Shown here one piece after another: positions 59,771-64,000 of a DNA stretch of 64,000 bases. The notes under the pieces are model-generated. The model was not told where the DNA came from. It worked only from the letters and a program-made list of their open reading frames with translations, and made no database searches. The DNA lies in assembly GCA_951799425.1 (NCBI GenBank), contig OX637409.1, positions 11,132,960 to 11,196,959 on the forward strand. Reading direction: 5' to 3'. Position 1 is the stretch's first letter. Each line of letters starts with the position of its first letter. The stretch comes from Ilex aquifolium. Taxonomy: Eukaryota; Streptophyta; Magnoliopsida; Aquifoliales; Aquifoliaceae. The position numbers and the translations under genes are program-made.

Positions 59771-61091
59771 TGTGACGCCCCAAAAAATCGGGGGTCCTTA
59801 ATTTAACAAAATTTGGGTAGAGTCTCCTTTGTACGGGGAGCTCTACCCAAAACACAACCTGTGCAATTATACTACATTGACCACACCGGGTCCATTTATG
59901 AATATATATTGACCACACCGGGTCCATTTATAAGTACACATTGACCGCACCGGGTCCATTTATCCATACTCATATAACCACATGCATTTTTTTTTTTTTT
60001 TACATTAAAACAGTCCATATGAGTTCGATTACAATTCTTTTATATTTACATGCCAAAATGAGATTTTTACAAAAGTTATACAAAATGAGTCATAAAAGCC
60101 ACAAGTCGACCTTCTTTATCCTTGAGGCTCGAATTGGGGCGGGCCGAAAGAGGCTACTCCCCGGCCTAGATGCATATGAAATGTTAACATGCAACAATCA
60201 ACCATTCACAACAATTCCAATCAAGAATATGCAACGAAATGTTGGAATTTGCTATGTCATGCCATGAAATGAGATGAGACTCACTCATGCAACTTCAATC
60301 CGAGCCCTCACTGGCTCCCACAACACATGCCATGTCATGTATTTGAAACTGGACATTCCAAGCCCCACCATAGATGTTGTACATCCAATGACCATTTTAA
60401 AATCTCTAGGTCTTTCTTGGGGTGCGTATTTATGGACTTACACCAAGGGTAACCCAACCCACACGGAATTTATGGACTTCCACCGAGGGTTCCGCGTACA
60501 CCCACAAACTTTATGGACCGAACCAAGGGAGTGCGTACCCCAACTACCGGGTCTTGCACATGAGGGATTTTCTAGCCCTTCTTGCTAACCCCAACCCTAT
60601 TTACCATGCAAACCGTGCGACTCAGTCGGATCTTCAATCCAACCTTCTCGAGCTGACCCATCATTCACCATAAGTGGTGTTTGATTACAACCATGCAAAC
60701 ACACCCCCACTCATGCTCAATGTTCATGAATGTGATGCCTCCGTGCATAATGCAATGTAATGTACATTTGCAATATAACAATTATGTCCAATATGCTATA
60801 AATTACATATGAACTATTTCAACACATTCCATGGACAATTATATCCAAGCACATAATTTCTATAACCCATCAATGCCAATATATCACAAGTATGTATATA
60901 TATCAACAATTCCTACAACACAATTTCCAAGTGTGTTATCACATAATCATGCTATGAACACACTAAATTCATCAAGGCATAACATAAACACATAACATGC
61001 CCACAATTCACATAACTCAAGAATCACATTAGGTTAATCTCTCATACCCAATTCAAGATGAAATTTATTCTACTTATTTTCCATACCCATT
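59771..61091 (-). repeat. LTR3 of array D (5' LTR, truncated)
   Basis: It starts like LTR2 but diverges progressively from it after about 60060, including a small internal loss near 60140. It stops at 61091 in the middle of the LTR, where Athila-like element E begins. No target duplication can be seen on this side. Confidence 0.85.
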
Positions 61092-62715
61092 CAATGATTT
61101 TTTATTACTTCTATCAATTATTTTTCTTGGACTTCTGGCAACTTTGAAAATATTATCACTGGATGGGTTTCATCATCCCCTAAGAAGACATATTTCAAGT
61201 CAGTAGGAAGAGGTTTCAACTCTGGTTTGATAACTACAACACTGGGTTTTACAGACTTAGTTTCAAAAGGAAATAACTCTTCAAACTTAGGACTCCATGT
61301 TTCAATGGTTGACATGTATACAGACTAATCTTCAAACTTAGGACTCTAATGCATGTGACTCTTTCTTTGTACAGGCATTTTCAAACAGAACTTGAGTTAA
61401 TGACTCAATATAATTTTCTTCATGCAATTTTTCATCCTCTCAGGGCTGCTTAGTAATATCAAAGACATTCAATTCCAAATTCATGTTCCCAAATGAAATT
61501 TTCATGATTCCATTCCAATAATTAATCAATGCATTTGATGTAGTTAGGAATGGTCGCTCTAAAATGACAAGGATTTGTGTAGAGACATGCAAGATTGAAT
61601 GTGTATCCAAGACAATAAAATATACTAGGAAATAACACTTATCAACTGGAACAAGTACATCCTCCACAATTTCACGTGGAATTTTCACAAAACGATCTGT
61701 CAATTGCAATGTGACATTGGTGGGTTTTAATTCTCCTAATCCTAACTGCACATAGATAGAATATGGAAGCAAATTAATACTCGCTCCATGATCAAGCAAG
61801 GCTTGCTCAATCCAAAAGTTTTCGATTATGGATGAAACTGTAGAACTCTCAGGATCTTTATACTTGAGAGGGATCTTGTGCTGAATGGTAGCACTAGTCT
61901 ATTCAGTTAAAAATGCTATTTTTTGTACATTAATCATTCTTTTTACTATGTAAAGGTCTTTTAGAAACTTGGCATAGGATGGGACTTGCTTGATTGCATC
62001 CAACAAGGGGATGTTAATCTTTATTTCCTTAAAAAACTCAAAGATTTCAGCATGATTGTTCAATGGTTGAGACTTCTTGACTCATTGAGGAAAAGGTAAA
62101 GGAACAGGACTTGATTTTTCTTTTTCATTTGGCAACTGTGTTTCCTTTTCAATCAACGGTTTAGGCTCAATTGGTTCATTTACAGAGATTAACTCAACTA
62201 TGGACTCTAGAGTTTTGTCCTTAATGGTCTTGTCAATCACCTTACCACTTCTTAGTTTGGTAATTGCTTGGACCTGGCTATGGGAGTGTTCGGAAGACAT
62301 GACATTAGCCTAGTTTTGACCCTGTGGAGGTTTAGGTTGAGATGGAAAATTTTCCTTCTCTGTTGTGCTCAAAGACTGAGACAATTTGGCTAAATGACTC
62401 TTGATATCCTCAATATTCTGTCAAGTTTGAGCTTTGAAATCATTAAATGCATGAGTGGTCTGAGTATTGAAACTCATTTGACTCTGAATGAACTACTTCA
62501 TGGTGTCCTCTAAACTCCTCTTATGTAGGGGTTGATAAGGCTAATATGGCTGCTGAGTATGGGGTTGTGAAGAAGGTGGACCTGGTGGCTGACTCACAGG
62601 CTGTGTATTTTTCCAGTTGAAATTCGTGTGATTCCGCCACCCTAGATTATAGGTTTCAGAGTAGGGGTTGGAATAAGGCTTGTTAAAATTTGAAATGACA
62701 TTGGTTTTGTTCTAT
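61092..62715 (-). pseudogene. Athila-like gag-protease remains E1 (- strand, broken)
   Basis: In element sense: gag end with NPYSETYNLG and WRNHTNFNW (near 62680-62600), Q/P linker, TKLRSGK (near 62270), protease LLDHGASINLLPYS (near 61800-61760), and a pre-RT segment with ELKPLPTDLKYVFLGDDETH near 61210-61150. It is clearly more diverged from A and B than they are from each other. A fossil with many breaks, bounded by the cut LTR3 on one side and the junction at 62716 on the other. Confidence 0.78.
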
Positions 62716-62775
62716 GAAGCACGGATACTTCGTTGAGGTTGACGTACCCGTATCGGATACCTTATCGGATACGCA
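62716..62775. other. Junction filler between E1 and E2
   Basis: About 60 bp with repeated CGGATAC words (CACGGATACTTCG, CGTATCGGATACCTTATCGG) not found in the Athila copies. It may be a scrap of another repeat captured during the rearrangement. Confidence 0.5.
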
Positions 62776-64000
62776 TTGTACATACTTCGAAGAAAACTCC
62801 AAACCATCATGACAGCCGCAAAGAAGGTTGAATCCACATTTGAAAGAAATATTCTGGGCTGAAGTACTTAAACTATTAGCCAGGGATATTATATATCATA
62901 TATCTGGCCCTACATAGGTAGTGCCTAAAAAGTCTGGTGTCACGGTCTTGAAAAACCAAGAGAATGAATTAGTCCCTATACGTACAGTCACTGGTTGGCG
63001 TATGTGTATTGACTATTAGAAGTTGAATTCTCTCACCAGAAAATATCATTTTTTCTTACCATTCTTGGATTTGTCTTAGAAAGAATAGTCGGTCATGCAT
63101 ATTATTGTTTTTTGGATAGATATTCCGGCTATAACCAGATTGAAATAGCAATTGATGATCAAGAGAAAACTACGTTTACATGTCCCTTTGGCACTTTTGC
63201 TTATAAAATAATGTCTTTTGGATTGTGTAATACTCCAGCCACATTTCAGCATTTTATGTTAAGCATTTTTAGTGATATGGTGGAGCGGTTTTTGGAAGTC
63301 TTCATGGATAATGTTTTGGTATATGGTGATTCATTTGAATTATGTTTAGAGAATCTTGAAAAATTCCTTACTCGATGTGAGGAAACAAATCTTGTTTTGT
63401 ATTGGAAAATGTGTCATTTCAAGGTCAAACAGGGCATTGTTTTAGGACATGTAGTTTATGTAGAGAGAATTGCAGTCAACAAGTCCAAAATCAATTTAAT
63501 AGTTATTCTCCCTCCACCTAAACTATAAAAGATGTTCGATTCTTTCTAGGTCATACAGGATTCTATAGAAGATTAATTAAAGATTTTAGTTTAATATCCA
63601 GACCTATGTGTAGTCTTTTATGTCAGGATGTACCATTTGATTAGATTGATGCATATCACTTAGCATTTGATAGACTTAAAATCATGCTTATTTCTGCACC
63701 AATTATGCAACCTCCTGACTGGTTTACCTTTTGAATTAATGTGTGATGCTAGTGACTATGCAGTAGGAGCCATTTTAGGCCAAAGAAAAGATAAAAAATA
63801 CTATGTGATTTATTATGCAAGCAAAACTTTGAATTATGCATAGATGAATTACTCTACTACCTAAAAAGAATTGCTTGATGTAGTATTTGATATAGATAAA
63901 TTTCGATCACATTTAGTTGGATCCTCAATTGTTGTGTTTACTGATCATGCAGCCTTGAAATATTTGCTTACCAAGAAAGATGCAAAACCACGTCTCCTAA
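62776..64000 (+). pseudogene. Athila-like RT-RNase H remains E2 (+ strand, runs off window)
   Basis: It begins with FEENSKPS and RRLNPHLKE words (RT entry), then [39 protein letters not shown] (63118-63180), MSFGLCNTPATFQ, FMDNVLVYGDSF (active-site region near 63300), FLGHTGFYRRLI (near 63545), [14 protein letters not shown] (near 63745) and TDHAALKYLL (near 63940) at the window edge. Divergence from A is like that of E1. A fossil with many breaks. It starts close to where E1 stops in the family order, but in the opposite orientation. Confidence 0.8.

Larger units (their letters stand above)
45439..61091 (-). mobile_element. Element D: tandem chromovirus array, LTR-internal-LTR-internal-LTR
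   Basis: LTR1 45439-47593, internal 47594-52587, LTR2 52588-54776, internal 54777-59770, LTR3 59771-61091 (cut). Corresponding points in the two units are exactly 7183 bp apart. I noticed only about ten to a dozen mismatches between the two 5-kb internal regions, and both carry the same breaks, so the duplication came after the element had died. The middle LTR is a chimera of the outer two. Family: Tekay/Del chromovirus like C, shorter LTRs and slightly different sequence. LTR1 and LTR3 differ by perhaps 3%, which implies an insertion about a million years old and a much younger duplication. Confidence 0.9.

Overview
The window looks like intergenic heterochromatin from a large-genome flowering plant, probably a eudicot. 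I judge this from Athila-type and Tekay/Del-type Ty3/gypsy elements, an old Copia (SIRE/Maximus-like) gag remnant, plant tRNA-type primer sites (Asp-like and iMet-like) and nesting several layers deep. I found no host gene, rRNA gene, tRNA gene or CRISPR array. Almost every base belongs to an LTR retrotransposon or its debris.

Left part (1-22932): A is an Athila-type element on the + strand (1-10894). Its gag-pol and second ORF are open here, and its 5' end lies outside the window. A abuts the 3' untranslated region of B, a second Athila-type element on the - strand (10895-22104). B in turn abuts a broken chromovirus LTR, G (22105-22932). The simplest reading is A inside B inside G, with the missing ends of B and G to the left of the window.

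Middle (22933-45438): an AT-rich unassigned stretch, a Copia gag remnant (25130-26330) and an LTR-like promoter block (26331-27453). Then comes chromovirus FJ (27454-45307, + strand, target duplication CCGGA), reduced to one LTR, a primer site and a second LTR end. FJ's LTR was hit by the full-length chromovirus C (27945-37964, - strand, target duplication GCACC) and by the one-ended chromovirus H (38286-43612, - strand). H's LTR was hit by a solo Athila LTR, I (40060-41901, target duplication GCTAC).

Right part (45439-64000): D is a tandem chromovirus array, LTR-internal-LTR-internal-LTR, with a 7183-bp period. Its middle LTR is a chimera of the two outer ones, as unequal crossing-over predicts. 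D is cut at 61091, and an older, rearranged Athila-like element E fills the rest, with its 5' part in opposite orientation to its RT part.

Most interesting pattern: several elements carry spaced 10-12 bp palindromes with a CCGG core. Each Athila copy has its own variant (GCTACCGGTAGC in A, GTACCGGTAC in B) at two matching places: the LTR about 230 bp from its start, and the spacer upstream of the second ORF. The two sites match within an element and differ between elements, suggesting a co-evolving regulatory module or a second promoter. The second ORF protein has an H3-tail-like start (MARTK), a basic segment and a strongly acidic tail.
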